Positions 1 through 8,260 of a stretch of DNA of 31,855 nucleotides are shown one piece after another (position 1 is the first letter of the stretch; the number at the start of each line of letters is the position of its first letter). Made by a program: the position numbers and the translations under genes. The stretch comes from Pseudomonadota bacterium. GTDB taxonomy: Bacteria > Myxococcota > Polyangia > Polyangiales > Polyangiaceae. The stretch is taken from positions 1 through 31,855 of the forward strand of contig JAEZYO010000413.1 in NCBI GenBank assembly GCA_023419055.1. Direction: 5' to 3'. Under the pieces are notes generated by a model. That model was not told where the DNA came from. It saw only the letters and a list, made by a program, of their open reading frames with translations, and did not search any database.

Positions 1-577
1 CCACGACTCCGTGCTCGACGCTGACGCGCACGCCGTCGGCGCCGCGAGTCACGGTGAAGCGCGTGCCCACGACCTCGACGCTGGCGAGCCCCGTCTCGAT
101 GATCCAGTGACGCGGCCCGCCGGGCTCCACGTCGAACGTGCCGGAGCCGCGCCGCAACACCGAGACGAAGGAGCGCCCGTCGTTGCGCAAGATCTCGAGG
201 CGCGTGTCCTTCGCGAGCTCGAGCACGGAGCCGTCCGCGAAGCGCGCCTCGCGCGCCGTCGCCTGCGCTTCGAGCAAGCTGGGGAGAGCGCCGCCGACCA
301 GCGCCAAAGGTTCCGAAGTAGGCCGCCGCAGGCCGAACCAGGCCACCAGGGCGAGCGCTGCGGCGAGCGCCAGCGCCGCAGCAGCTCGCGGCCAGCGCGA
401 GGGCGTTCGCGCCAGGCGGCGATCGATGTTGCGAAAGCGAGCGAGCACGTCGGACTCTTCGAAGCCGTCGTCGAGGTGCCGGTGCAACGGCTCTTCTTCG
501 GGCGAGCGGAGAGCGCGGCGCACCGCGCTCGTTCCTTCGAGCCGCCGCTTGGGATCGGGAGCGCCGAGCTCGGTCAT
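1..577 (-). CDS. FecR-domain anti-sigma/sensor protein, C-terminus off the window
   Basis: The reading frame starts with ATG at 577 and stays open to base 1, giving 192 visible residues with the C-terminus missing. Residues 1-65 are a charged cytoplasmic part rich in Arg and Glu. One membrane span follows at about 68-88 (Ala/Leu-rich, ending WFGLRR). Next comes a FecR-like periplasmic domain, with GTFDVEPGG, HWIIETGLASVEVVGTRF and VRVSVEHG near the visible end. FecR-family proteins regulate a partner ECF sigma factor from the inner membrane. The start codon overlaps the stop of the sigma gene (ATGA), so the two are cotranslated, which supports a sigma/regulator pair. I cannot see whether a TonB-type partner or other domains follow. 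Confidence 0.85.
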   Translation of the reverse strand, partial: MTELGAPDPKRRLEGTSAVRRALRSPEEEPLHRHLDDGFEESDVLARFRNIDRRLARTPSRWPRAAAALALAAALALVAWFGLRRPTSEPLALVGGALPSLLEAQATAREARFADGSVLELAKDTRLEILRNDGRSFVSVLRRGSGTFDVEPGGPRHWIIETGLASVEVVGTRFTVTRGADGVRVSVEHGVV

Positions 578-1224
578 TGCGCTACCTCCAGGTCGAAAGC
601 AGGTTCTTGGCCGAGGTGCTCCTCGACGCAGGCCGTCGCCTTGGCGATTCGGCGCTTGATGGTCGCGAGGGAGCAGCCGCAAGCGGCAGCGACCTCGTCG
701 AGGCTGTGACCCTCGACGTGGCGTAGGATCCAGGCGAAGCGCTCGTCGGTCGAGACCCGCGCGAGCGCGCGATCGACGAGCGCGAGCTCCGCGCGCACTT
801 CGCTCGACGCTCCTGCGTGGGCGAGCGCGGCGAGCGTCGCGTCGGGCGTTCCGCGCTCGAGGCCGAGCCGGCGCAGGATCCCCCGACGCCGGAAGCGGCG
901 GTGAGCTTGGTGGACGACGATCTGCAAGAGCCAGGGCCGCAACGCTTCGGGCTTTCTCAAGAGCGACAGATCGCGCAGCGCCTCCGCGAAGGTGTCCTGG
1001 ACCACGTCTTCGGCGTCGGCGCGGGTGCCCATCAGGCGCAGCGCCGTGCTCCAGACCACGCGCACGTAGCGGCGATAGAGGGCCTCTTTGGCCCACTGGT
1101 CGCCCCCGGCGAGGCGCTCCACCAACTCGGCGTCGGGCACCTGCAGGTCGAGGCGCTCGGGGCGGACCGGCTCCGGAGACGGACGCAGCACGTGAAGTCT
1201 GGCCAAAGACACCTTCTGTGCCAC
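574..1224 (-). CDS. ECF-type RNA polymerase sigma factor (sigma-70 family)
   Basis: Sigma region 2 is visible in RRYVRVVWSTALRLMGTRAD followed by AEDVVQDTFAEAL, the helix that binds the -10 element. Region 4 is visible as HVEGHSLDEVAAACGCSLAT followed by IKRRIAKA, an HTH that would read the -35 element. Region 1.1 is absent, as in ECF sigmas. I chose the GTG at 1224, about 216 residues, because GAGGG lies 7 nt upstream. The frame is open further, to a start at 1347, but that would overlap the divergent lipoprotein start at 1335 and lacks a ribosome site. The gene overlaps the downstream FecR gene by 4 bp, so it is probably held in check by that membrane protein. What it senses cannot be told from the sequence. 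Confidence 0.9.
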   Translation of the reverse strand: MAQKVSLARLHVLRPSPEPVRPERLDLQVPDAELVERLAGGDQWAKEALYRRYVRVVWSTALRLMGTRADAEDVVQDTFAEALRDLSLLRKPEALRPWLLQIVVHQAHRRFRRRGILRRLGLERGTPDATLAALAHAGASSEVRAELALVDRALARVSTDERFAWILRHVEGHSLDEVAAACGCSLATIKRRIAKATACVEEHLGQEPAFDLEVAQ

Positions 1225-1261
1225 CGTAGGGCCCTCAGCATGACGGTTCGGCTCAGCGCGC

Positions 1262-1275
1262 GTGATTTTATTTGG
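1262..1275. promoter_or_regulatory. AT-rich patch in the divergent sigma/lipoprotein intergenic region
   Basis: A short AT-rich island stands out in a very GC-rich background between the sigma gene (minus) and the lipoprotein gene (plus). On the minus strand it contains TAAAAT (1265-1270), a 5 of 6 match to a -10 hexamer. It would place a transcript start near 1258, about 34 nt before the chosen GTG of the sigma gene. No convincing -35 hexamer is visible, so this is only a candidate. Confidence 0.25.
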
Positions 1276-1334
1276 TGCTCGAGGTGAGCCGTTTCGAGCC
1301 GCAGCGGGCCCTACTTCGTCGTTCCCCCCGAACC

Positions 1335-2144
1335 ATGGCGAAATCACGACGAGATCCGAGGATTTGGCGTTGCCTGCTCCTCGTGGAGCTGTCGGTGTCC
1401 CCGTTGGCGTGCGGCCCCGAGTACGAAGTGTTGAGCACGGTGGAAGACCAGGGGAAGGCCGGGTCGGGCGCTACCGCGGGGAGGGACGCCGAGGGTGGCA
1501 CGGCGGGGATCAACGCAGAAGGCGGCGCCTCCGAGGGCGCCGTTGCCGGCGCCGGCGGTTTGATCACGGGCGGCGAGACCTTCGAAACGGGAGGTGCCAC
1601 GGGCGGTTCGGGCATGGGCGCGAGCGGCGGCTTCCTGGCGGTCGTGTGTTCCAGGCACTCCGACTGCCCGTCTCAGCAGATCTGCGCGAGCGGCAGCTGC
1701 ACGCCATGCATGGGCAGCGCGATGGACTGCAGTCAGCCCTGCCCAGCCCAACAGGTCCGGGTCGCCACCATTCGAAACGGGTGCGCGGTTTGCGAGTGCG
1801 CGCCGCCGTCCGAGTGTTCGAAAGACGCCGACTGCGCCATGGGTGAAGTCTGTTACCGCGGCGCGCAGTGCGAAGACGATTGCGGCGACGACCTCGATTG
1901 TTGCTTCGGCAATCACTGCGGCGTGCCGGGATGTCCTTTGCCGATCCCGAGCTGCAACCTCGCGGGTTGCGAGGGCGGCAACGTTTGTGAGCCGTCGTGC
2001 AGCGAGTCGACGTGCTTCTGTAACGGTATGGTCTGGCTGTGTTCCGACACGGGCGAGGGGATCGGAGGAACCAGCGGCACCGGAGCCGGTGGTACCGGCG
2101 CGATCGGGGGCAACGATTGTCAGGGTCAATGCGTCGCCCCCTAA
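1335..2144 (+). CDS. Gly-rich, Cys-rich predicted lipoprotein
   Basis: The product is 269 residues from the ATG at 1335. An open frame extends upstream to a TTG at 1272 but adds nothing signal-like. The N-terminus is basic, then hydrophobic, and ends SPLAC at Cys26, a lipobox-like but imperfect site. Residues 30-100 are a low-complexity Gly/Ala/Ser/Glu linker with repeated GG pairs. The C-terminal half has more than 20 Cys in short knots such as CSRHSDCPSQQICASGSC and CSKDADCAMGEVC, the SxxDCxxGxxC style common in myxobacterial surface proteins. A second Gly-rich patch (GTSGTGAGGTG) precedes the final Cys pair. It is probably a surface lipoprotein stabilised by disulphides. It is divergent from the ECF sigma gene and could be its target. 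Function unknown. Confidence 0.8.
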   Translation: MAKSRRDPRIWRCLLLVELSVSPLACGPEYEVLSTVEDQGKAGSGATAGRDAEGGTAGINAEGGASEGAVAGAGGLITGGETFETGGATGGSGMGASGGFLAVVCSRHSDCPSQQICASGSCTPCMGSAMDCSQPCPAQQVRVATIRNGCAVCECAPPSECSKDADCAMGEVCYRGAQCEDDCGDDLDCCFGNHCGVPGCPLPIPSCNLAGCEGGNVCEPSCSESTCFCNGMVWLCSDTGEGIGGTSGTGAGGTGAIGGNDCQGQCVAP

Positions 2145-2150
2145 ATCGCT

Positions 2151-2169
2151 GAGAGCCGGTGCCGCTCTC
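2151..2169. terminator. Hairpin between two convergent lipoprotein genes
   Basis: GAGAGC (2151-2156) pairs perfectly with GCTCTC (2164-2169) across a 7-nt loop. It lies in the 39-bp gap between the convergent genes ending at 2144 and 2184, where a shared terminator is expected. There is no clear T-run on either side, so this is tentative. Confidence 0.35.
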
Positions 2170-2183
2170 GAACGCGACTTCTC

Positions 2184-3026
2184 TCAATCCGCCGGCATTC
2201 CACCCGTCGCGAAGCCGCCCTCGCCGGCGACGCCGCCCTCGCCGCCTTCACCAGCGACGCCGCCTTCACCGCCCATGCCGCTGCAGAAGCCCGGGATCAC
2301 CGGACCGCTGCCGCCCGTACCAATGCCGCCCATGCCCGTGCCACCCATGCCCGTGCCACCAGTGGAGAAGCCGCCCGATCCCGAGCCCATTTCTTCGTAG
2401 CCGCCCGAGCCGGAAGCCCAGCCGCCACCCGTTCCGGTGCCGCCCCAGCCCGTGCCTGCCGTTCCCATGCCACCGCCGCCGTTCGGATCGGGGCAGCAGG
2501 TGACGAAGACGCCGAGCTCGAGCAGCTCCGCGCTCGTCGCGGTAAGCCCGTAGTTCGCGCAGGTGTTCACCGCGAGCTCGAAGGCTTGAATCTCGTCCGC
2601 GCCTTCAGCGAGCGGCACGATGTAGTCGCTGCACGCGAGCGGGTAGGGATAGGGATCAGGGCAGATGATCGAAGCGCACGTTCCTGCGAGCGCCTCGCAC
2701 TGCTCGTCCACGCCTTGTCCACAACACGCGTAAGCGTCGGCGTAACAATCGTTGATGCTCTGCTGGCAATCCCACGACGAGCCGCCCTCGGCCACGGTGC
2801 CGCCGGTCCCGTAGCCGCCGGCGGCGGTGCCCGCGGTCCCGCCCGACTCGTAACCGCCGGAGCCCGTCATCACGGGACCACCGGTGGCGCCTCCCGCGCC
2901 TGCGCGCCCGCCGCTGCTGTGCACCGACGCACCCGGCGCGTCCTCGACGTCCTCCTCCTCTCCGTTCGTACAACCGCTCAGCGTCATCAACAGGATGCCC
3001 GTCGACAAGATCCCGATCTTCACCAT
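2184..3026 (-). CDS. Gly-rich lipoprotein with Cys-containing central domain
   Basis: The product is 280 residues. The ATG at 3026 is preceded by GAGGAG at good spacing. A short signal ends in a perfect lipobox, LSGC, with lipidated Cys19. A Gly/Ser/Thr/Ala linker (about 35-82) is followed by a Cys-rich domain (about 85-180) with CQQSINDCYADAYACC, GTCASIICPDPYPYPLAC and CANYG...CC. That domain resembles the Cys-containing modules of many uncharacterised myxobacterial lipoproteins. The C-terminal 100 residues are nearly pure Gly-rich repeats (TGMGGTGMGG, EGGVAGEGG), encoded by tandem DNA repeats. No enzymatic motif is visible. It is probably a cell-surface or matrix component. It converges on the preceding lipoprotein gene. 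Confidence 0.82.
   Translation of the reverse strand: MVKIGILSTGILLMTLSGCTNGEEEDVEDAPGASVHSSGGRAGAGGATGGPVMTGSGGYESGGTAGTAAGGYGTGGTVAEGGSSWDCQQSINDCYADAYACCGQGVDEQCEALAGTCASIICPDPYPYPLACSDYIVPLAEGADEIQAFELAVNTCANYGLTATSAELLELGVFVTCCPDPNGGGGMGTAGTGWGGTGTGGGWASGSGGYEEMGSGSGGFSTGGTGMGGTGMGGIGTGGSGPVIPGFCSGMGGEGGVAGEGGEGGVAGEGGFATGGMPAD
2214..2267. repeat. Two imperfect 27-bp tandem repeats within the lipoprotein gene
   Basis: Units 2214-2240 and 2241-2267 both begin GCCGCC and share a CGACGCCGCC core, differing at a few positions. They encode the repeated EGGVAGEGG stretch near the C-terminus of the minus-strand lipoprotein. Confidence 0.7.
2331..2360. repeat. Perfect 15-bp tandem duplication
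   Basis: CATGCCCGTGCCACC occurs twice head to tail (2331-2345 and 2346-2360) without a mismatch. It encodes repeated GGTGM units. A unit of 15 bp keeps the frame, so copy-number change would lengthen or shorten the Gly-rich tail without breaking the gene. Confidence 0.85.
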
Positions 3027-3513
3027 TTTGACTCCTCGATTCCCCGGCCGATCCGCTCTCGATCAGCCGCAAGGAGCAGAGGGCCGCGGCGGCGGACGAG
3101 CGGCTCAGCTCGGCGGATCTTTTTCGCGCTGCGCCGTGACGAGGCCGACGCCCGGCCAGGAGCGATGGGCGCCGCAGTCGAGGCGCCGGCGCGCGCGCGC
3201 GTCATTTCGCCCCGCCCCGAGGCGTGGAACCGGTTTCTCGGATCGTGCTCACTCGGAGGGTTGAAACCAGCGGCAACGTTTGCGATCGGCGGGCGCCGGA
3301 AGAGCGCGCATCAATCGTGCATAGCGGCTTCGTACCATGGCCTACATCCGCGCCATCGCCGCGACCAAGCCGTATTGTCGCGAGACATCGGCGACTTGCA
3401 TGGATTCGAGGACGAGAGCCGCCGCGCGCGAGGCGCCGCGAGCGGAGAGCGAGAGTCCCCACTCGAGTGCGAAGCTTGCCCCTCGCGCGACGACGCGAAT
3501 ACTCTGTGGAGTC
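3027..3513. other. Intergenic region between two divergent lipoprotein genes
   Basis: About 490 bp with no frame that looks like a real protein. It must hold the promoters of both flanking genes. Visible structure: an alternating GC run (about 3189-3200) and an inverted pair GGTTTC (3232-3237) and GAAACC (3263-3268) with a 25-nt spacer. I could not assign a promoter with confidence. The beta-propeller frame is open upstream to 3337, but that part has no signal-like or domain-like sequence. Confidence 0.5.
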
Positions 3514-5169
3514 ATGAGCAGGGCCGGTGTCGTTCTCGGTCTGGTCGCGCTTGCCGCCTGTTCCGGCGAGCGGACGGAGAGCACCGACAGCGGCTCGAAG
3601 GAGAGCTCCGGAGCCGGCGGTAGCGCTTCCGCGTCCGGAGGCGAGGCGGGCCGCGAAGGAGAAGGCGGCGATCCCGGCTCGACGTCGGGCGGCAGCAGCA
3701 ACTCCGCCGGGGGGACGAACCAGGGCGGCGACGCAGGCGAGGCCGGTGGCGGGCCCGCACCCGAGTGCGAAGAAGGCGACGAACGCGCTGGTGATACTCC
3801 CTGTGGGCTGAACGATCGTGGCTCGCTCATCGAGGAATGCTCGGGCGAGCACTGGAAAGAGTCGTCACGTTGCGAGGACCCGGACGAGTGCATCGACGGC
3901 GAGGAAAAGTGGGGCGAAGTCTGCGACGGCGGCACGGCTCTTCTCACCTGCCTCGAGGGAACCTGGGTCACGGAGTGCGTGGACGCTTGGAGGGTGACGC
4001 TCGGCACACCGGTGAACGACGTCGCGAAGAGCTTCGAGCTCGACGCGAGCGGTAACAGCTACGTCGTGGGTCTGACGACGGGGGACCTGGACGGAGTGAA
4101 CGCCGGCTACGACGACGCCTTCCTCGTGAAGCTCGACAGCGAGGGCCAGCCCGTCTGGAAGCGGCAATGGGGCACGACCACGCCCGACGCGGCGCTCGAC
4201 CTCGCACGCTCCGGCGACGGTAGTATTTTCGTGATCGGGAACACCGACTCCGAGCTGAGCAGCGAGGCGACCTCGGGCAGCACCGACGCCTTCCTGCGCA
4301 AGGTGAGCGCCGACGGGAACGAGCTCTGGACGAAGCAGTGGGGCACGCTGAGCGTCGAGGCCGGACTCGGCGTCTTCACTCACGGCGACTGCGTGTACGG
4401 TGTCGGTCGCACCGAGGGAGCGTTCGGCTCCTCGAGCTACGGCGACAGCGACGCCTGGGCGCGGCGCGCCGATCCCGCGAGCGGCGAGGTCGTGTGGACG
4501 GTGCAGTGGGGCTCGGACGGCTACGACGAGGCGACTCGCGGCACGACCGACAGCGACGGTGACGTCGTCGTGGTCGGCCACGCGGAAGGCGCGATCGGCG
4601 CCGCAACCCACGTCGGCGCGAAGGACGCGTTCGTGCGCAAGCTCGCGAGCGACACGGGCGCCGAGCTCTGGAGCACTCAGTTTGGCACGACGGACGACGA
4701 CGCCGCGGTCGACGTGCTCGCGGACCCCGACGACGATCTGATCGTGATTGGCACGACGGAGGGCGCGCTACCCGATTGCGAGAGCGAAGGTGGCGCGGAC
4801 ATCTTCCTCGTTCGCCTCGACGGAACCACGGGTGAAATCGAGCTCGAGGTGCAGTGGGGCACGGCTTTCGACGACGTCCCCTGGGCGGTCACGCGTGACG
4901 CCGCCGGCAACTTCTACGTCGCGGGATACACGTCCGGTGACTTGCGGGGCGAGAGCGCCGGGCTCAAGGACGCGTTCTTGACCAAGCTCGATCCGTCGGG
5001 TGTCGTGCTCTGGTCGGAGCAGTGGGGGACTGACGAAGACGAGGTCGCCTGTGGCTTGGGCCTCGACGCCTCACAAGGGGTCTACGTCGCCGGCACGACG
5101 GGCGGCGCACTCTCGGGCGCGAACCTGGGGGAAAATGACCTCTTCCTCCAGCACTTCCCTGCGCGCTGA
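3514..5169 (+). CDS. Beta-propeller (SBBP-repeat type) lipoprotein
   Basis: The product is 551 residues from the ATG at 3514, chosen because it gives a clean lipoprotein signal (VVLGLVALAAC, Cys16). A Ser/Gly/Glu linker covers about 20-85 and a Cys-containing segment about 88-160. The rest is made of repeats of about 50-60 residues. Each carries GxxYVVGxTxGxL or an equivalent, then DAFLxKLDxxGxxxWxxQWGT (DAFLVKLDSEGQPVWKRQWG is one copy). This is the pattern of SBBP/beta-propeller repeats in myxobacterial and planctomycete surface proteins. The repeats probably fold into one propeller on the outside of the cell. No catalytic residues are evident. It ends one base before the convergent neighbour's stop codon. 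Confidence 0.85.
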   Translation: MSRAGVVLGLVALAACSGERTESTDSGSKESSGAGGSASASGGEAGREGEGGDPGSTSGGSSNSAGGTNQGGDAGEAGGGPAPECEEGDERAGDTPCGLNDRGSLIEECSGEHWKESSRCEDPDECIDGEEKWGEVCDGGTALLTCLEGTWVTECVDAWRVTLGTPVNDVAKSFELDASGNSYVVGLTTGDLDGVNAGYDDAFLVKLDSEGQPVWKRQWGTTTPDAALDLARSGDGSIFVIGNTDSELSSEATSGSTDAFLRKVSADGNELWTKQWGTLSVEAGLGVFTHGDCVYGVGRTEGAFGSSSYGDSDAWARRADPASGEVVWTVQWGSDGYDEATRGTTDSDGDVVVVGHAEGAIGAATHVGAKDAFVRKLASDTGAELWSTQFGTTDDDAAVDVLADPDDDLIVIGTTEGALPDCESEGGADIFLVRLDGTTGEIELEVQWGTAFDDVPWAVTRDAAGNFYVAGYTSGDLRGESAGLKDAFLTKLDPSGVVLWSEQWGTDEDEVACGLGLDASQGVYVAGTTGGALSGANLGENDLFLQHFPAR

Positions 5170-5514
5170 TTACGGCAGCGCTGCTCGAGACATCACGGCT
5201 TCGTAGATCATGCGCAGCGCCGCGAGCGCGAGCAGTCCGAACGCCGAGCAAATGATCGCGGCAAAGACGGAGTGGGCGAACAGCCGCCGCGCGGGGGACG
5301 GCGCCGGCGAGGGCGGCGGAGCCAACGAAGCCAGCGAGGTTCGTTCTTCCGCGACTGGATCGCGCTCGAAGAAGGCTTGCTCCTCCATCGCCAAGCGGAG
5401 CTCCTCCACGCTGTTCACCTGGTCGGCGTGCGACCGGGGAGTACTCCCCAACTCCGTGATCCCCGATTCGGTGATGGGCTCGTGTTCGTCGAGGAATGCC
5501 GACTTGAGGTTCAC
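5170..5514 (-). CDS. Small C-terminally anchored membrane protein, function unknown
   Basis: The product is 114 residues with a GTG start. The N-terminal 75 residues are acidic and then Pro/Ser/Ala-rich (PPPSPAPSPARR), with no signal peptide. A single hydrophobic span lies at about 83-103 (VFAAIICSAFGLLALAAL), leaving a short tail, so it looks tail-anchored with its bulk in the cytoplasm. I do not recognise a family. Its stop codon directly abuts that of the convergent beta-propeller gene. There is no clear ribosome site, so both the start and the reality of the gene are less certain than its neighbours. Confidence 0.55.
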   Translation of the reverse strand: MNLKSAFLDEHEPITESGITELGSTPRSHADQVNSVEELRLAMEEQAFFERDPVAEERTSLASLAPPPSPAPSPARRLFAHSVFAAIICSAFGLLALAALRMIYEAVMSRAALP

Positions 5515-5600
5515 GTCAGATTCGTGGATTCGTCCGGTCGGGATTATGAGCCGCTGGACCGGGAGCGGGCTGTAACACCAGCACTCCTACCCGCGCCGCT

Positions 5601-7076
5601 TCAGCGGACGAGTGGGCGAGGCGAATACAAGGCCCCCTGGTGCTCGAGGATGACGAGCGGCTCTGCGTCCTCGTCGACCTCCACGGCGACGACGGCGCCG
5701 CAGGGCCACGCCACGATTTCGCCGGCGAGCTGGTCGAGCTCGGCGACGCTCTTCGCTCCGGAGCCGATGTCGCGCACGACCCTCACCCCCAAAGTGGGGC
5801 TGCAGTAGGCGACGGCGGGGTCGATGCCCTGGAACGCATAGCGCACGCTCGCCGACTCTTTCAGAGTCTGTCGAACGCCGCTCGGCATGAGCGCGCCGTA
5901 GCAGATCACGTCCTTGTCCGTTGCGCCGAGCGGGTCCACGTCCGTCCCGCAGTAGCGAGCCACGAGCCCAGCGCCGCGCGGAGCCAAGGTCAGGCTCGAG
6001 ACGCTGTCGTCGACGTCGCTGCCCACGCGCGTCTTCCCGAGAAAGGAGGTCGCGTCGGGGGTGAGCCGGCGAAAGAAGGCGGCGCCGCGGTCGTCGAGCG
6101 TGTCACCCGTGTCTTCTGCCCAGGCGATGTACAGCGAGCCGTCGCTCGCCGTTCCGGCGGTGTGCTTCGAGCCTGACGGCATCGGATCGGTGATGCCCGT
6201 CTTGTCGATCGCCCAACCGCTCGCTCCCGGTCGCGCCCGGCTCCACGCGTTGCCGTCGCGAAACCACACGCTGGCACCCTCTCGGCCGCCAGCGAGGACT
6301 CGCTCGGCAGTGACCTCGACTGACGTCGGCGTCGCGGCGAAGTCGCCCTGGGCGTCGAGCGCCATGATCTCCGCGTCCGTCGCCGTCGAGAGCGCGAACC
6401 CGGCGAGGCCGTCATCGTCGCGGTAGAGCCGGAGCGTTTCGAGCCGGACGTTCGCGGCGCTGATTTCACGCGCCTCCACGGCTTCGCCGTCGAACTCGAC
6501 GTACGTCGGCGGTCCGGTGTCCACGACCGCGGCGATGGTGGACGAGGCGATCGCGATGGAGGCGAGGCTCTTGGTCCCGTCGGGGATCTCGTAACTTTGG
6601 CCTGGCACCCAAGTGGGTGAGAACTCGCCCGCGACCGCGCTGCCCTCGGGAGTCGAAACGGTGATCTCGGATTTCGCCGACGGGAAGGGATACCGAAGCA
6701 CGATCTCCGATTCGGACCAGCTCACGATCTCCGGCTTGGACTTCGGATCGAGCACCACTCCGTCTCCGAGGCGCAGGCTCACGCCGTCCCGAGCCAGGCT
6801 GCCGAGGTCCTCTCCCTGGATGCGGATGGTGGTGCCGTAAGCACCCGTGAGCGGCGACATGCTCGTGACGACCGGCGGCCCCGGCGGCTCCACTTGAATG
6901 GGGCTGCCCGCCTCGCCGCCAGTGCCATCGTTTCCACTCGCCCCGCCCTCGCTGGACTTGTCGCTCGCGTCGGGCAAGTCGAAGCGATGAGTGACCCCGG
7001 AAGGATCGTCGGGTGCACACGCCGCGAACGCGAGCGCCACGAGCGGCGCGACGAGGAGTAGGCTGTTGCTCCTCAC
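5601..7076 (-). CDS. IPT/TIG-domain lipoprotein
   Basis: The product is 491 residues from the GTG at 7076, which overlaps the upstream stop (GTGA) and has GGAG 8 nt before it. A GTG at 7085 is too close to that site. The signal ends FAAC (Cys20). A Gly/Ser linker follows, then an IPT/TIG immunoglobulin-like domain at about 68-152 (VTSMSPLTGAYGTTIRIQGE, later VSTPEGSA). The remaining 330 residues look like a beta-rich, propeller-like region with repeated hydrophobic strands and Asp/Gly turns, but I cannot name it. It is probably anchored in the outer membrane as the last gene of a three-gene operon with a beta-barrel protein and a small lipoprotein, so the three may form one surface complex. 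Confidence 0.8.
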   Translation of the reverse strand: MRSNSLLLVAPLVALAFAACAPDDPSGVTHRFDLPDASDKSSEGGASGNDGTGGEAGSPIQVEPPGPPVVTSMSPLTGAYGTTIRIQGEDLGSLARDGVSLRLGDGVVLDPKSKPEIVSWSESEIVLRYPFPSAKSEITVSTPEGSAVAGEFSPTWVPGQSYEIPDGTKSLASIAIASSTIAAVVDTGPPTYVEFDGEAVEAREISAANVRLETLRLYRDDDGLAGFALSTATDAEIMALDAQGDFAATPTSVEVTAERVLAGGREGASVWFRDGNAWSRARPGASGWAIDKTGITDPMPSGSKHTAGTASDGSLYIAWAEDTGDTLDDRGAAFFRRLTPDATSFLGKTRVGSDVDDSVSSLTLAPRGAGLVARYCGTDVDPLGATDKDVICYGALMPSGVRQTLKESASVRYAFQGIDPAVAYCSPTLGVRVVRDIGSGAKSVAELDQLAGEIVAWPCGAVVAVEVDEDAEPLVILEHQGALYSPRPLVR

Positions 7077-7471
7077 CGCGTGCACTCCGAGGTCAAGGTC
7101 ACGGTGTAGCTCGAGCCCGAACCGAGCAGCAGCGGGATGGTCTCCACGTAGCCTGCCTCGAGCGCTTCGCGAGAGATCACGCGCTCTCCTTCGAGCGGCC
7201 GAGGTCCCTCACGAAAGGAGACGAGGGCGTCGTCGGGCGAGGTGAAGATGGTGACGGTGAAGCGGCCGTCGATCACGTGCTCGGTGTAACGATGGCTGCC
7301 GGGCAGGAGCGGGAGCGGCTCACAAGCGACGCTCCCCTCGACTCCGAGCGCGTTCGAGACCTCGAGGCCGAGCTCGACGAAGTCATGCGGCTCCGGGTCG
7401 CCCGCGCAACCGTTCGCCGAGAAAGCGACGAACCCGATCCAGAGAAAGCGTGTCAGGCGGCGCGACGTCAC
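7073..7471 (-). CDS. Small predicted lipoprotein, function unknown
   Basis: The product is 132 residues with a GTG start overlapping the upstream gene's stop (GTGA). Its own stop overlaps the next start in the same way. The N-terminus TSRRLTRFLWIGFVAFSANGC is a signal sequence ending at Cys22. The lipobox (ANGC) is imperfect, so it could instead be a secreted protein. The mature part is a small beta-rich domain with two Cys (SVACEP and the C-terminal SECTR) that may pair. I do not recognise a family. The tight coupling implies it works with the beta-barrel and IPT/TIG proteins on either side. Confidence 0.75.
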   Translation of the reverse strand: MTSRRLTRFLWIGFVAFSANGCAGDPEPHDFVELGLEVSNALGVEGSVACEPLPLLPGSHRYTEHVIDGRFTVTIFTSPDDALVSFREGPRPLEGERVISREALEAGYVETIPLLLGSGSSYTVTLTSECTR

Positions 7472-8184
7472 GGGAGCAGCACCATCCTGATCCCGAACGT
7501 GAGGTAGCCGTGCCAGTCGCTCTCCTCGACGGGACCTTCGTAGACGGCCTGGTCATCCACCGTGGTCTCGGACGCGCTGAAGCGTCCGGCGCTGACCTCG
7601 ACGAACGGCCCTAGCCCGACCAGCGCGGAAGACCGATAGTCGACGCCGAGCGACGCCTTCAAAAAGGTAAAGCCCGAGCTCGTCTGGGTCTCGGAGTACG
7701 CGTCCGTCTCGAGCGACTGCTCGACGAGCTCGTAGCCGAGACCGTAACCCAGCCAGGGGTTGAACACTTCGGAGGCGCCGAAGTGGTACTGAGCCTGCAC
7801 GCCGAGCTGGTAGGAAAACACGCTGCAATCGAAGCCGCTCTGCGCGCAGAGCTCGGCGACGCGCGGGCTCTCCCCCGACGAGCCGTAGCCGACGCCGAGA
7901 TAAAGCCCGACGAAGAGGGGCTTGTTGAGCTTGAATCCGGCATCCAAAATGGCGGGCACCTGCCAGCCGTTCCGTGAGGAGAGCGCGTCCCCTCGCGCTG
8001 CGTTTCCCCAGGGCAAGCTCACGCCCGAGCGCACGGCCGCCTGGAAGCCGCGCGCTGCAGGCGGAATCTGCGGAGAAACAGCCCGTGGCGGGGGTTTGTC
8101 CCAGTCCTCCGCCGGAGCCGCAGGCAGCGCGTGCGCCACGAGAAGCCCCGCGAAGAAGACCCTCGAATTCCAACGAAAGGACAC
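7468..8184 (-). CDS. Predicted outer-membrane beta-barrel protein
   Basis: The product is 238 residues with a GTG start and a signal peptide of about 25 residues (VFFAGLLVAHALPAAPA). After a Pro-rich linker the sequence shows alternating hydrophobic strands with aromatic ends and Gly-rich turns: FVGLYLGVGYGSS, FSYQLGVQAQYHFG, PWLGYGLGYELVEQS, LGPFVEVSAGRF. It ends with a strand closing in LTFGIRMVLLP. That is the pattern of an 8-strand outer-membrane barrel of the OmpA/OmpW size class. It is first in a three-gene operon with two lipoproteins. Its promoter would lie in the 76-bp divergent gap shared with the DUF4384-type lipoprotein gene. Confidence 0.75.
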   Translation of the reverse strand: MSFRWNSRVFFAGLLVAHALPAAPAEDWDKPPPRAVSPQIPPAARGFQAAVRSGVSLPWGNAARGDALSSRNGWQVPAILDAGFKLNKPLFVGLYLGVGYGSSGESPRVAELCAQSGFDCSVFSYQLGVQAQYHFGASEVFNPWLGYGLGYELVEQSLETDAYSETQTSSGFTFLKASLGVDYRSSALVGLGPFVEVSAGRFSASETTVDDQAVYEGPVEESDWHGYLTFGIRMVLLP

Positions 8185-8197
8185 TCGAAACGAGAGA

Positions 8198-8230
8198 CTA
8201 GACGAAAGCCCGTGTCTTGGGAAAGTCTAG
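8198..8230. promoter_or_regulatory. Inverted repeat in a divergent intergenic region
   Basis: CTAGAC (8198-8203) and GTCTAG (8225-8230) form an exact inverted pair with a 21-nt spacer. It sits between the start of the beta-barrel operon (8184, minus) and the DUF4384-type gene (8261, plus). It could be an operator serving both directions. There is no other support. Confidence 0.3.
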
Positions 8231-8260
8231 GAGAGCGCCCCGACTGTGAGGTCTCGCACC

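Noticed and set aside
1225..1347. A longer N-terminus for the ECF sigma factor
   Set aside because: It would overlap the divergent lipoprotein start, has no ribosome site, and adds sequence not seen in ECF sigmas. The GTG at 1224 has GAGGG at good spacing.
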